Positions 1 to 5,660 of a stretch of DNA of 9,081 bases are shown here, one piece after another. How positions within the stretch are numbered: position 1 is the first letter of the stretch; each line of letters begins with the position of its first letter. The translations under genes were made by a program, and so were the position numbers. This stretch comes from Chloroflexota bacterium (lineage in GTDB: Bacteria > Chloroflexota > UBA6077 > JACCZL01), in assembly GCA_013695975.1 (NCBI GenBank), contig JACCZL010000902.1:1-9081 (forward strand). Direction: 5' to 3'. The notes under the pieces were generated by a model, which saw only the letters and a list, made by a program, of their open reading frames with translations, did no database searches and was not told the DNA's origin.

Positions 1-1
1 T

Positions 2-70
2 TCCGGAGGGGCCGCCGTCGACGGCCCGGAGCGCGACCGCGAATACATGTGGTCCGCGCCAGGGGCGTGA
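2..70 (+). CDS. possible C-terminal end of a gene entering from the left
   Basis: One plus-strand frame is open from the window edge to a TGA at 68-70 and encodes 22 residues rich in Asp, Glu, Arg and Gly. The composition is more protein-like than the Arg-rich readings of the other two frames, which are also open here. Nothing identifies a family and only the tail would be visible. This is a weak call made so that the first 70 bases are accounted for. Confidence 0.18.
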   Translation, partial: SGGAAVDGPERDREYMWSAPGA

Positions 71-135
71 TCCCGGCCGGTCGCCCCTCCACATCGGCCG
101 ATGATGCCGCGCGGCCGGTATGGTAGAACCGGAGT

Positions 136-187
136 GCTCGGTGCCTGGCACGCCGAGCTGCATCGGCGCCCTCGCGAGGCGTAGGAT
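136..187 (+). promoter_or_regulatory. candidate promoter/operator of the DUF433 antitoxin gene
   Basis: Between the gene start at 222 and position 71 no coding signal is convincing, but dyads cluster here. GCTCGG (136-141) pairs with CCGAGC (153-158) around the internal dyad TGCCTGGCA (142-150). A perfect 10-bp palindrome CCTCGCGAGG lies at 170-179. TAGGAT at 182-187 fits a -10 box about 35 bases before the start codon; no clear -35 is seen. Antitoxins often repress their own operon through such palindromes. That role is inference here. Confidence 0.28.
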
Positions 188-221
188 CGATGGGATCAGC
201 AGGCCCGAGGATGGAGGCAGG

Positions 222-713
222 ATGGCGGCCACCGCGACGCCCACCATCGAGGCAGACCGCGTCCCGCTGAGCGTGGACGCCCACGGCAGGGTGCGCGTCG
301 GCGGGACGCGGGTGACGCTGGACACGGTCATCGGCTTGTTCAGGCACGGGAGGTCGCCGGAGTGGATCGCTGAGAGTGTGTGTGCGAAGTCCGAATTACA
401 GGGACATTTGCTGCCGTGGGACGCGTACGCACAGTGGCCACCAGGTGGTGGGCTACACGGCCCGAGGCCGGAAAATCGTCCTGACGACCCTTCGCACACA
501 CTCTCTGAGGGCTTTCCGACCGTCAAGCTCGCCGACATCTATACGGTGATCGGCTACTACCTCCGGCATCGCGCCGACGTGGACGAGTACTTGAGCGGGA
601 GGAAGGCGGAGGCCGAGGCGCTCCGCCGTCAGATCGAAGCGCAGCCAGGATACACGGAGTCCCGCGAGCGCCTGCTGGCTCGACGCGCCACCCTGCGCGA
701 AGCGCCGGAATGA
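222..713 (+). CDS. DUF433-family antitoxin with a 45-residue in-frame insertion from a mobile element
   Basis: The product (163 residues from this start) is a DUF433 protein, the small winged-helix-like antitoxin family usually paired with a DUF5615 PIN-like toxin. Family signatures are the opening VPLSVDAHGRVRVGGTRVTL (residues 14-33), a GRSPEWIAE helix (43-51), and GFPTVKLADIYTVIGYYLRH resuming at residue 97, followed by a charged helical tail. Residues 52-96 do not belong to the family: they are Pro/Gly-rich and encoded by the insertion element at 375-504 plus one target repeat. Removing them restores the expected continuity IAE-GFPTV and a protein of 118 residues, normal for the family. 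The ATG at 222 is preferred over one at 120 because GGAGG stands at 213-217 and the family homology begins just after it. The stop overlaps the start of the toxin remnant as ATGA. The insertion interrupts the conserved core, so function is doubtful although the frame is open. Confidence 0.8.
   Translation: MAATATPTIEADRVPLSVDAHGRVRVGGTRVTLDTVIGLFRHGRSPEWIAESVCAKSELQGHLLPWDAYAQWPPGGGLHGPRPENRPDDPSHTLSEGFPTVKLADIYTVIGYYLRHRADVDEYLSGRKAEAEALRRQIEAQPGYTESRERLLARRATLREAPE
370..509. repeat. CTGAG direct repeats flanking the inserted element
   Basis: CTGAG occurs at 370-374 directly before the left inverted repeat and at 505-509 directly after the right one. Collapsing the two copies into one restores a continuous DUF433 reading (ATC GCT GAG GGC TTT CCG), which independently supports these exact boundaries. 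Confidence 0.7.
375..504. mobile_element. 130-bp MITE-like non-autonomous element inside the antitoxin gene
   Basis: The element has terminal inverted repeats of 15 bases: AGTGTGTGTGCGAAG at 375-389 and the complement of AGAGTGTGTGCGAAG at 490-504, matching at 14 of 15 positions. It is flanked by CTGAG on both sides (370-374 and 505-509), as expected of a 5-bp target duplication. The inside carries further dyads: GCGTACGC at 423-430, CCACCAGGTGG at 438-448, and CCGTG (414-418) facing CACGG (456-460). It has no room for a transposase, so it would be moved in trans. It adds 135 bases counting one target copy, a multiple of three, and its reading in the host frame has no stop. The subterminal GGGACA motif near the left end recalls some IS21-like ends, but I cannot assign a family. 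Confidence 0.72.
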
Positions 714-817
714 TTCGGCTGGCGACCGACGAGAACTTCAATGGCCATATCCTCCTGCTCGCTGAGGCCAGCCGTGAGGACGAGCTCCAGGACCAGGTTT
801 GGTACCTCCCGCGGTGA
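710..817 (+). pseudogene. remnant of a DUF5615 PIN-like toxin, internally deleted
   Basis: The frame starts at an ATG overlapping the antitoxin stop (ATGA, 710-713) and ends at TGA 815-817, giving only 35 residues. The first part, MIRLATDENFNGHI, is the typical start of DUF5615 toxins, including the acidic DEN motif. The remainder, LLLAEASREDELQDQVWYLPR, matches what I know of the typical C-terminal end of the same family. Complete members have about 110-125 residues, so roughly 80 central residues are missing and the two ends are fused in frame. The central acidic residues of the PIN-like nuclease fold are therefore gone and activity is not expected. A genuine short protein made from this frame cannot be excluded, because the frame and the translational coupling to the antitoxin are preserved. 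Confidence 0.72.
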
Positions 818-867
818 GGCCCCGGATTCGGGGCGGCCCTTGAGAGCCCGGTTCGGACGTGCCAGAC

Positions 868-902
868 CCCTGGGAAGGCCCCAGTGCCCCGCGGTCCCAG
901 GG
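868..902. other. inverted repeat between convergent genes
   Basis: CCCTGGGA (868-875) and TCCCAGGG (895-902) form a perfect 8-bp stem around a GC-rich 19-base loop. It lies in the 142-base gap between the toxin remnant and the convergently transcribed ligase gene, where a bidirectional terminator could sit. No T-run follows on either strand, so intrinsic termination is unproven. A smaller hairpin, CCCCG-GATT-CGGGG, lies at about 819-832. Confidence 0.25.
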
Positions 903-959
903 AGGGGCTCCCTCGCGCCGGGTCACGAATTCGCCAGCAGTATGATTCTTTCAGTTGGC

Positions 960-2366
960 TCAGCGCGTTAGGCTGGAGGGCGACGATCTCCACCCGTGGG
1001 ACCTTTTGATGATGAGGCGCTTGCCGGACGCCTCGACCGCGATGCGGTCGACGGTCTCCACCTGGACGCGCAGGCCGGGACCCAGGAACTCCTCCAGATC
1101 CTGCGCCAGCTTCCTCGCAAGGTCCGCGGAGAAGCGAGTGGTGGGGACGATCCGCAGGACCACGGCGTCCTCCGCCGTCTGGACTGCCTGATACTCCCAG
1201 ATATAGGGGAACGCTTGCCGAATGTGCCAACCCAGCCCGACCGGCGTGATCGTCTTACCTCCGGGGGTGCGGATCACTTCCCCCACGCGCCCCTCGGGGC
1301 TCGTCAGGGTTGGGAAGCCGCGCCCGCATGGGCACGGCGCGCCGGCTACCGCCCAGTCACCGATGTCGTAGTTGATGAACGGCATGACCCGGTTGGTGAG
1401 GTCCGTGATGACGACGCGCCCCGACTCGCCGGGGGCCGCGGGGCTCCCATCCTCGCGGACCACCCTGAGGACCGCCCGCTCGCTGTTGACGTGCAGCGCC
1501 TCGGGATTGTCCGGGCAGGTCTGCGCCAGGTGGAGCACTTCATAGCTCGAGTAATGATTCGTCACCCGACACTGGAAGGCCCGCACGATGGCCGCCGCGT
1601 CCGCCGCCGTGAGCGTCTCGGCGTAGGCGATGATGGCGCGGGGAGCGGTCGGCAGCGCGACGCCTGTCTCGAGTAGCTCGGCCGCGAGGCGCCCGACGTA
1701 CGAAGGCCAGCCCCAGATCCAGTACCCGGACTTCGCGGGCAGGCGGCGCAGCTCGGCCACGAGCCGGGCTGCGCGGAGGTCCGGGCCGGATAGGTGGATG
1801 ACCCGTTCGCCCAGGACTAGCCGGCGCGCCAGGCGACTGAGCGGCGAGGAGTGGGCTCGGACCGGGGACAACTGAGGAGGGGCGGCGATGTACAGCGCCG
1901 CGTCCCCGAACGCGACGCCGGCCCACTCCCGGAAGAACAGGTACGAGCCCAACCGCGAATCGAGACCGGCCCGGTCCGTGTAGAACGCGAACGGGAGCCC
2001 GGTCGAGCCGGACGTCATGGCCGTCTCCCGCCGGCGCTTCGGCAGGTTGTCCGCTACTATGCGCGCCGGGAAGTTGGCTCGCAGCTCGGCCTTGCCGGAG
2101 CGTGGCACGCGAGCGAGGTCCGACATCGTTCGGATGTCGTCTGGCCGGACCCCGGCCCCGTCGAACAGGTCCCGATAGTACGGCACGTGGGTGTAGGCGT
2201 GGGCGAGCAGGGGGCGCAGCTTCCATAGCGCACGGGCCTCCAGCTCCTCGGGACTCCGCCACTGGAGTGTGCGCAGGCGGCGCAGCTCCGTCCAGGGCCA
2301 ACGTCCGCTGAGGCGCTCGTACAGCGGGAACAGGATCCGAGGCGCCAGCCAGCCCCGCGCGGTCAC
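960..2366 (-). CDS. PaaK/CapK-type adenylate-forming ligase (phenylacetate-CoA ligase family)
   Basis: This 468-residue protein belongs to the ANL superfamily, in the phenylacetate-CoA ligase/CapK/coenzyme F390 synthetase branch, which activates a carboxylate as an acyl-adenylate. Visible motifs are the phosphate-binding loop TSGSTGLP (118-125), NHYSSYE (270-276), the PFINYDIGD block (329-337) that contacts the nucleotide, a CPCGRG cysteine cluster (345-350), and the GRVGE hinge (359-363). A C-terminal lysine in SGKRLIIKR fits the catalytic lysine position. Length is normal for the family. The start is taken as GTG at 2366, 12 bases after the stop of the amidotransferase gene; GGAGGAG lies 17 bases upstream, inside that gene's end, and the intervening ATG leads to a stop after three codons. 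CapK-like members occur in capsule and exopolysaccharide loci, and the neighbouring AsnB-type gene supports such a role. The true substrate cannot be read from sequence; classical phenylacetate degradation is unlikely because no other paa gene is present. Confidence 0.85.
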   Translation of the reverse strand: MTARGWLAPRILFPLYERLSGRWPWTELRRLRTLQWRSPEELEARALWKLRPLLAHAYTHVPYYRDLFDGAGVRPDDIRTMSDLARVPRSGKAELRANFPARIVADNLPKRRRETAMTSGSTGLPFAFYTDRAGLDSRLGSYLFFREWAGVAFGDAALYIAAPPQLSPVRAHSSPLSRLARRLVLGERVIHLSGPDLRAARLVAELRRLPAKSGYWIWGWPSYVGRLAAELLETGVALPTAPRAIIAYAETLTAADAAAIVRAFQCRVTNHYSSYEVLHLAQTCPDNPEALHVNSERAVLRVVREDGSPAAPGESGRVVITDLTNRVMPFINYDIGDWAVAGAPCPCGRGFPTLTSPEGRVGEVIRTPGGKTITPVGLGWHIRQAFPYIWEYQAVQTAEDAVVLRIVPTTRFSADLARKLAQDLEEFLGPGLRVQVETVDRIAVEASGKRLIIKRSHGWRSSPSSLTR

Positions 2367-2378
2367 GACGGCATCCGC

Positions 2379-4274
2379 TCAGGCTCCTCCGGGCGGTCGG
2401 CACCCGCGCACGAAATGCTCGTCCCAGAGCTGGACTCCGAGCACGCCCAGCAGGTAGTGCCCGTACTCGCCACGGCCGGCTCGGTGCTCTTCCAACATCC
2501 GGACCACCCCGCCGGGGCTAAAGTAGCCCTTGTCCGCGAGGCTGTCCCGAGCGAGGAGCTCCGTGGCGAAATCCGGCAACGGGCTCCTGAACCATTGTTC
2601 CACCGGGACGGTCATCCCACGCTTCCGCCGCCGGACGATCTCCGGTGGTAAGACGCTCGCCAGCGCCCGCCGAAGCACGGGCTTGTCGCGCGGCCCTCGG
2701 GCCTTGAGCCGGGCAGGGATCCGAGCGCAAAGCTCGACCAGCTCGTGATCGAGGAAAGGCACCCGGGCCTCGAGCGAGTACGCCATCGAGCTTCGGTCGA
2801 GCTGCCGAACGATCCAGTCGGGCAATCGGACGTTCATCTCGTAGTGCTGCAACTGCGTGAACGGATGCCACGTCTCGAAAGCGGCCGGTCGAGTAGGCTC
2901 GTCGAGACCGTCCCGCGTCAGCATCTGCTCCAGATCGGGAGAGAACAGGCGCCCCGGAAGGTCCGATTGGAGTGGCGCGATCATGTGTTGGTACCGCGTG
3001 AGGTTCATCCGACTCGGTGCGAGCAGGATCCGGCTGGCGCCGGGCCAGCGCCTCGAGAACAGCGGCGCGGCCGCCGCCATGCGCCGCAGGGAGAGCGGCA
3101 GCCTCGCCAGCGGGCGCAGCAGCCGATCGGCCCTGAACCAGGCGTAGCCGCCGAACAGCTCGTCCGACCCCTCGCCGGTGAGGACCACCTTGACGTGGTC
3201 GGCAGCCGCCCGGGCAAGGAGCATCATGGGGATCTCGTGACCCGTCAGCGACGGGTCCTCGCTATGCCAGATCGCCTCCGGGAACAGCGCGAAGTCCGCG
3301 GTCCTGCAGACGACTCGTCGACCCGACAGCGGGTAGCCCGGAAAGTCGGCGAGTGTCCGGCGGTCGCGAATCTCGTCGTGGTCCGGGTCCTCGAACGCCA
3401 GGCTGAAGGTGCGCACCGGCGAAGGCGCGAACCGGCTCATGAGCGCGGTGACGCCGCTCGAGTCGATGCCGGCGCTCAGCCAGGCGCCCACCGGCACGTC
3501 GCCGCGGAGGTGGAGTCGCACCGACTCCTCGAGCTTCTCGAGCAGCGCCTCGGCCCACCCCTCGGGGCTCCTCGAGCCATCGCCGGCCTCGGTCTGGGCG
3601 GGATCCAGCTCCCAGTATCGGTGGAGCGATGCCCGCCCATCCCGGTACAGCAGGTAGTGGCCCGGCTGCAGCCGCTGGATCTCCGTGAAGAAGGTCTTCG
3701 GTGCGAGGGCGAAGCCGAGCGTGAAGAGCTCCCGCAGCGCTCGGACGTCGATCTGCCGATCGATGCGGTCGGCGATCAGGATCGACTTTGACTCCGATCC
3801 GAAGTAGCAGCCGTCCCTGGTGATCGCGTAGTGCAGCGGCTTGATCCCGAGCCGATCCCGCGCGAGCATCAGCCGGCGACGAGGCGCGTCCCAGAGTGCG
3901 AACGCGAACATCCCTCGCAGACGATCGACGCAGTCGGCGCCGCGGTCCTCATAGAGATGGACGATCACCTCGACGTCGGACCCGGTACGGAACCGGTGGC
4001 CGGCGGCGACGAGCTCCCGACGCAGCTCGACGAAGTTGTAGATCTCGCCGTTGCAGACCACCGTGACCGTTTCGTCGGCGTTGGAGATCGGCTGATCGCC
4101 CGTCTCGAGGTCGTTGATGGCGAGACGCTGGACGCCGAGCCCGATACCCGGCGCCAGGTGGAAGCCCTGGCTGTCGGGCCCGCGGTGGTGGACGATGCGT
4201 GTCATGCGGCCGAGCATCGCCCGATCGATGGGCTGATCGGGATGCGCCGAAGCTACGCCGCTGATACCGCACAT
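2379..4274 (-). CDS. asnB: AsnB-type glutamine-hydrolysing amidotransferase (asparagine synthetase family)
   Basis: The 631-residue product has the two-domain AsnB layout. The N-terminal class II glutaminase domain begins with the nucleophile Cys2 (MCGISG) and shows HHRGPDSQG (29-37), VQRLAI (48-53), CNGEIYNF (74-81) and the SD pair at 99-100. The synthetase domain carries the ATP-pyrophosphatase loop SAGIDSS (267-273) and VVLTGEGSDELFGGY (363-377), with SLEARVPFLDHE near the C-terminal part. The PP-loop reads SAG rather than the usual SGG. Motifs such as the EDPSLTGHEIP segment (339-349) resemble amidotransferases of exopolysaccharide and exosortase-linked loci more than housekeeping asparagine synthetase. 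The ATG at 4274 is fixed by the need for Cys2; no strong ribosome site precedes it. It is followed after 12 bases by the ligase gene, so the two are probably cotranscribed. A plausible job is transferring an amide nitrogen to a sugar acid or other carboxylate precursor. Free asparagine synthesis remains possible. Confidence 0.88.
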   Translation of the reverse strand: MCGISGVASAHPDQPIDRAMLGRMTRIVHHRGPDSQGFHLAPGIGLGVQRLAINDLETGDQPISNADETVTVVCNGEIYNFVELRRELVAAGHRFRTGSDVEVIVHLYEDRGADCVDRLRGMFAFALWDAPRRRLMLARDRLGIKPLHYAITRDGCYFGSESKSILIADRIDRQIDVRALRELFTLGFALAPKTFFTEIQRLQPGHYLLYRDGRASLHRYWELDPAQTEAGDGSRSPEGWAEALLEKLEESVRLHLRGDVPVGAWLSAGIDSSGVTALMSRFAPSPVRTFSLAFEDPDHDEIRDRRTLADFPGYPLSGRRVVCRTADFALFPEAIWHSEDPSLTGHEIPMMLLARAAADHVKVVLTGEGSDELFGGYAWFRADRLLRPLARLPLSLRRMAAAAPLFSRRWPGASRILLAPSRMNLTRYQHMIAPLQSDLPGRLFSPDLEQMLTRDGLDEPTRPAAFETWHPFTQLQHYEMNVRLPDWIVRQLDRSSMAYSLEARVPFLDHELVELCARIPARLKARGPRDKPVLRRALASVLPPEIVRRRKRGMTVPVEQWFRSPLPDFATELLARDSLADKGYFSPGGVVRMLEEHRAGRGEYGHYLLGVLGVQLWDEHFVRGCRPPGGA

Positions 4275-4317
4275 TTGACCACTTGCTCGTCAGGGCGAGA
4301 CTACCTGCGCCATGCTG

Positions 4318-4347
4318 GGCGTGCGGCCCCCTCAGGGGGCTGACGCC
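4318..4347 (-). promoter_or_regulatory. strong hairpin in the presumed leader of asnB
   Basis: GCCCCC (4326-4331) and GGGGGC (4335-4340) pair across a three-base loop. Outside small bulges, GGCGT (4318-4322) pairs with ACGCC (4343-4347). It stands 44 bases upstream of the asnB ATG. TAGTCT on the minus strand (4303-4298) is a possible -10 box between hairpin and start; if used, the hairpin would be upstream of the transcript and act as a DNA site. No T-run makes it an obvious terminator. Confidence 0.3.
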
Positions 4348-4486
4348 GCGACGCTCGAGCTCCCCGCCTTTCTGGGATGTCTGGTGCACTGAACACCGTG
4401 GACCGGTCACCGTCACGGCGCGGCAGCATGTCCGCCTGGTGAGCATGATGCCGTTCGCGCGAGCGCGGCCCCCACTCTACCACAAG

Positions 4487-4514
4487 CTTGATCAAGGCCT
4501 GCTTGCGCTAATAT
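4487..4514 (+). promoter_or_regulatory. candidate promoter with palindromic operator for the Phd/VapC module
   Basis: TTGATC (4488-4493) and TAATAT (4509-4514) have the form of -35 and -10 boxes with a 15-base spacer, or 16 if CTTGAT is used. The -35 lies inside a perfect 10-bp palindrome CTTGATCAAG (4487-4496), a natural site for autorepression by the antitoxin. The -10 covers an in-frame ATG at 4513, which argues that translation begins later, at the GTG at 4546. Assignment rests on motif resemblance only. Confidence 0.45.
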
Positions 4515-4545
4515 GGCCATCAAGTCGGTCATCACGAGGTGCGCT

Positions 4546-4824
4546 GTGGAGAAGCAGTTCTCGATAGGCCGAGCGCGTGACCACCTGCCCCGGATCGTCC
4601 ATGAGGTGGAGCAGGGCTCGCCTATCGAGCTGACCCGTCGTGGCAAACCCGTCGCGGTGATCGTATCGGCGCAAGACTACCAACGCCTGGCGGCAGGTCG
4701 CCTCCGCTTCTGGTATGCCCTCGAGCAGTTCCGTCGGTCGGTGGATCCCCGTGATCTCGCCGGGGATGCCGAGACGTTCGGGGAGCTTCGAGATCCTCTG
4801 CCGGGACGTGATTTCACGTGGTGA
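4546..4824 (+). CDS. Phd/YefM-type antitoxin
   Basis: The 92-residue product starts KQFSIGRARDHLPRIVHEVE, followed by a RRGKPVAVIVSAQDYQRL stretch, which is the DNA-binding Phd/YefM fold that also represses its own operon. The C-terminal part (DLAGDAETFGELRDP) is the segment that in this family wraps around the partner toxin. I chose GTG at 4546 over the ATG at 4513: GAGG at 4536-4539 is correctly placed for the GTG, the family homology begins immediately after it, and the ATG has no ribosome site and overlaps the likely -10 box. The stop overlaps the GTG start of the PIN toxin remnant (GTGA), the usual coupling in such modules. The antitoxin itself looks complete, while its toxin is not. Confidence 0.85.
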   Translation: MEKQFSIGRARDHLPRIVHEVEQGSPIELTRRGKPVAVIVSAQDYQRLAAGRLRFWYALEQFRRSVDPRDLAGDAETFGELRDPLPGRDFTW

Positions 4825-4904
4825 GCGCGAGCTATCTGCTGGACTCCAACGTCCTGTCAGAGCCGCGGCGTCCTGACCCGAACATGAGGATTCTGGAACG
4901 CTAG
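4821..4904 (+). pseudogene. truncated VapC-type PIN-domain toxin
   Basis: From GTG at 4821 the frame gives only 27 residues before TAG at 4902-4904. They contain YLLDSNVLSEPRRPDP, the unmistakable first strand and helix of a PIN ribonuclease, with the first catalytic Asp and a Glu. Complete VapC proteins have about 130-145 residues and need three to four acidic residues, most of which lie further on. None of the three frames beyond 4904 shows PIN-like sequence, and the convergent nfi gene ends at 4944. This is therefore a loss of the 3' part of the gene rather than a simple frameshift or single nonsense mutation. The product should be inactive. Confidence 0.75.
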
Positions 4905-4943
4905 GGGCGCAATGTATCATGCCTCGATGCAGCGCGCCCTCGA

Positions 4944-5618
4944 TTATGGTGCCGTGTCGGGCCGCCGGCGGCTCGCCGCCTGATCGGCCAGGCGGGTCGG
5001 CTCCGGCAGACGATAGCCGCGGCCACAGCGAAGGGTCAGCTCGATCGCCGTCTCCAGCGAGACGCGGTGGCCGATCGAGACGTACACCGGTTTCACCCCG
5101 GCCCGTGTCCGCAGGGCTACGCCGACCGTCTCGCCGCGATCGACCAGCGGCGCTCGGTCGCCGCGTTCCGGGCCCGGCGCCTCGCCTCTGCCAACCAGGA
5201 TGGACTTGGCGCAGCCGATCGTCGGTAGGTCCAGGAGCAATCCCAGGTGACAGGCGATGCCGAAGCGGCGGGGGTGCGCGAGCCCCTGTCCGTCCACCAT
5301 CAGCAGGTCTGGCCGCCGCTCCAGCTCGGCGAAGGCGGCCAGCCCGACCGGCGCCTCGCGGAAGGAGAGCAGCCCCGGGACGTACGGGAAGCTGACCGGC
5401 CGCTCGACCACCCGTCGCTCGACGACCTCGAACGCGGGCAGGCGGAGGACGACCAGGGCGGCCCGCCCGATGTCGGGCCTGGGGAACCCGAGGTCGAGCC
5501 CGGCGATCGTCTCGATGCTCTCGAAGCGGTCCTCGCGGATCACCCCGCCGGCCAGCTCGCGCTGGAGGGCGCGCGCCCGCGCCGGGTCCAGGTCCCACTC
5601 GTGCTCGATCGCCGCCAC
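4944..5618 (-). CDS. nfi: endonuclease V (deoxyinosine 3' endonuclease)
   Basis: Endonuclease V recognises deaminated bases, chiefly hypoxanthine, and cuts the second phosphodiester bond 3' of the lesion to start repair. With GTG at 5618 the protein has 224 residues, matching the family's usual 220-230. Catalytic residues are present: Asp42 in IAGLDLGF, Glu88 in LSFRE, Asp109 in LLMVDGQG, and the strand-separating tyrosine in YVPG (Tyr79). The AHPRRFG block (114-120), TIGCAKS (133-139) and SIGHRVSLE (181-189) with its conserved His184 also match. The frame stays open upstream to 5870, but those residues lack family similarity and overlap the divergent gene at 5661. GAGG lies 8 bases upstream of the chosen GTG, and TATACT further upstream fits a -10. 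The gene converges on the VapC remnant 40 bases away. Confidence 0.9.
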   Translation of the reverse strand: MAAIEHEWDLDPARARALQRELAGGVIREDRFESIETIAGLDLGFPRPDIGRAALVVLRLPAFEVVERRVVERPVSFPYVPGLLSFREAPVGLAAFAELERRPDLLMVDGQGLAHPRRFGIACHLGLLLDLPTIGCAKSILVGRGEAPGPERGDRAPLVDRGETVGVALRTRAGVKPVYVSIGHRVSLETAIELTLRCGRGYRLPEPTRLADQAASRRRPDTAP

Positions 5619-5647
5619 CGTGCCTACCCTCGCCGCCTCGTTCGGCG

Positions 5648-5655
5648 TAGTATAC
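5648..5655. promoter_or_regulatory. overlapping divergent -10 boxes between nfi and the small gene
   Basis: On the minus strand TATACT (5654-5649) lies 30 bases before the nfi GTG, a normal distance for a -10 box with a short leader containing GAGG. On the plus strand TAGTAT (5648-5653) stands 7 bases before the ATG at 5661, which would produce a leaderless or nearly leaderless transcript. The GGAG at 5656-5659 is too close to that ATG to serve as a normal ribosome site. No -35 boxes are apparent. Confidence 0.35.
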
Positions 5656-5660
5656 GGAGC

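Noticed and set aside
120..221. Upstream extension of the DUF433 gene from ATG at 120
   Set aside because: No ribosome site there, no family similarity in the extra 34 residues, and a good GGAGG before the ATG at 222.
375..504. A CRISPR or tandem repeat reading of the GT-rich ends
   Set aside because: The two ends are inverted, not direct, occur once each, and are bounded by a target duplication, which fits transposition better.
2745..3791. 348-codon plus-strand frame antisense to asnB
   Set aside because: It mirrors the codon pattern of the well-supported amidotransferase and shows no domain of its own.
2379..4274. SAG instead of SGG in the PP-loop as a sign of inactivation
   Set aside because: This substitution is compatible with the amidotransferase subgroup seen in glycan loci, and all other motifs are intact.
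4301..4495. Minus-strand frame of 64 codons starting TTG upstream of asnB
   Set aside because: No ribosome site, no recognisable motif, and Arg-rich composition; more likely leader or promoter DNA.
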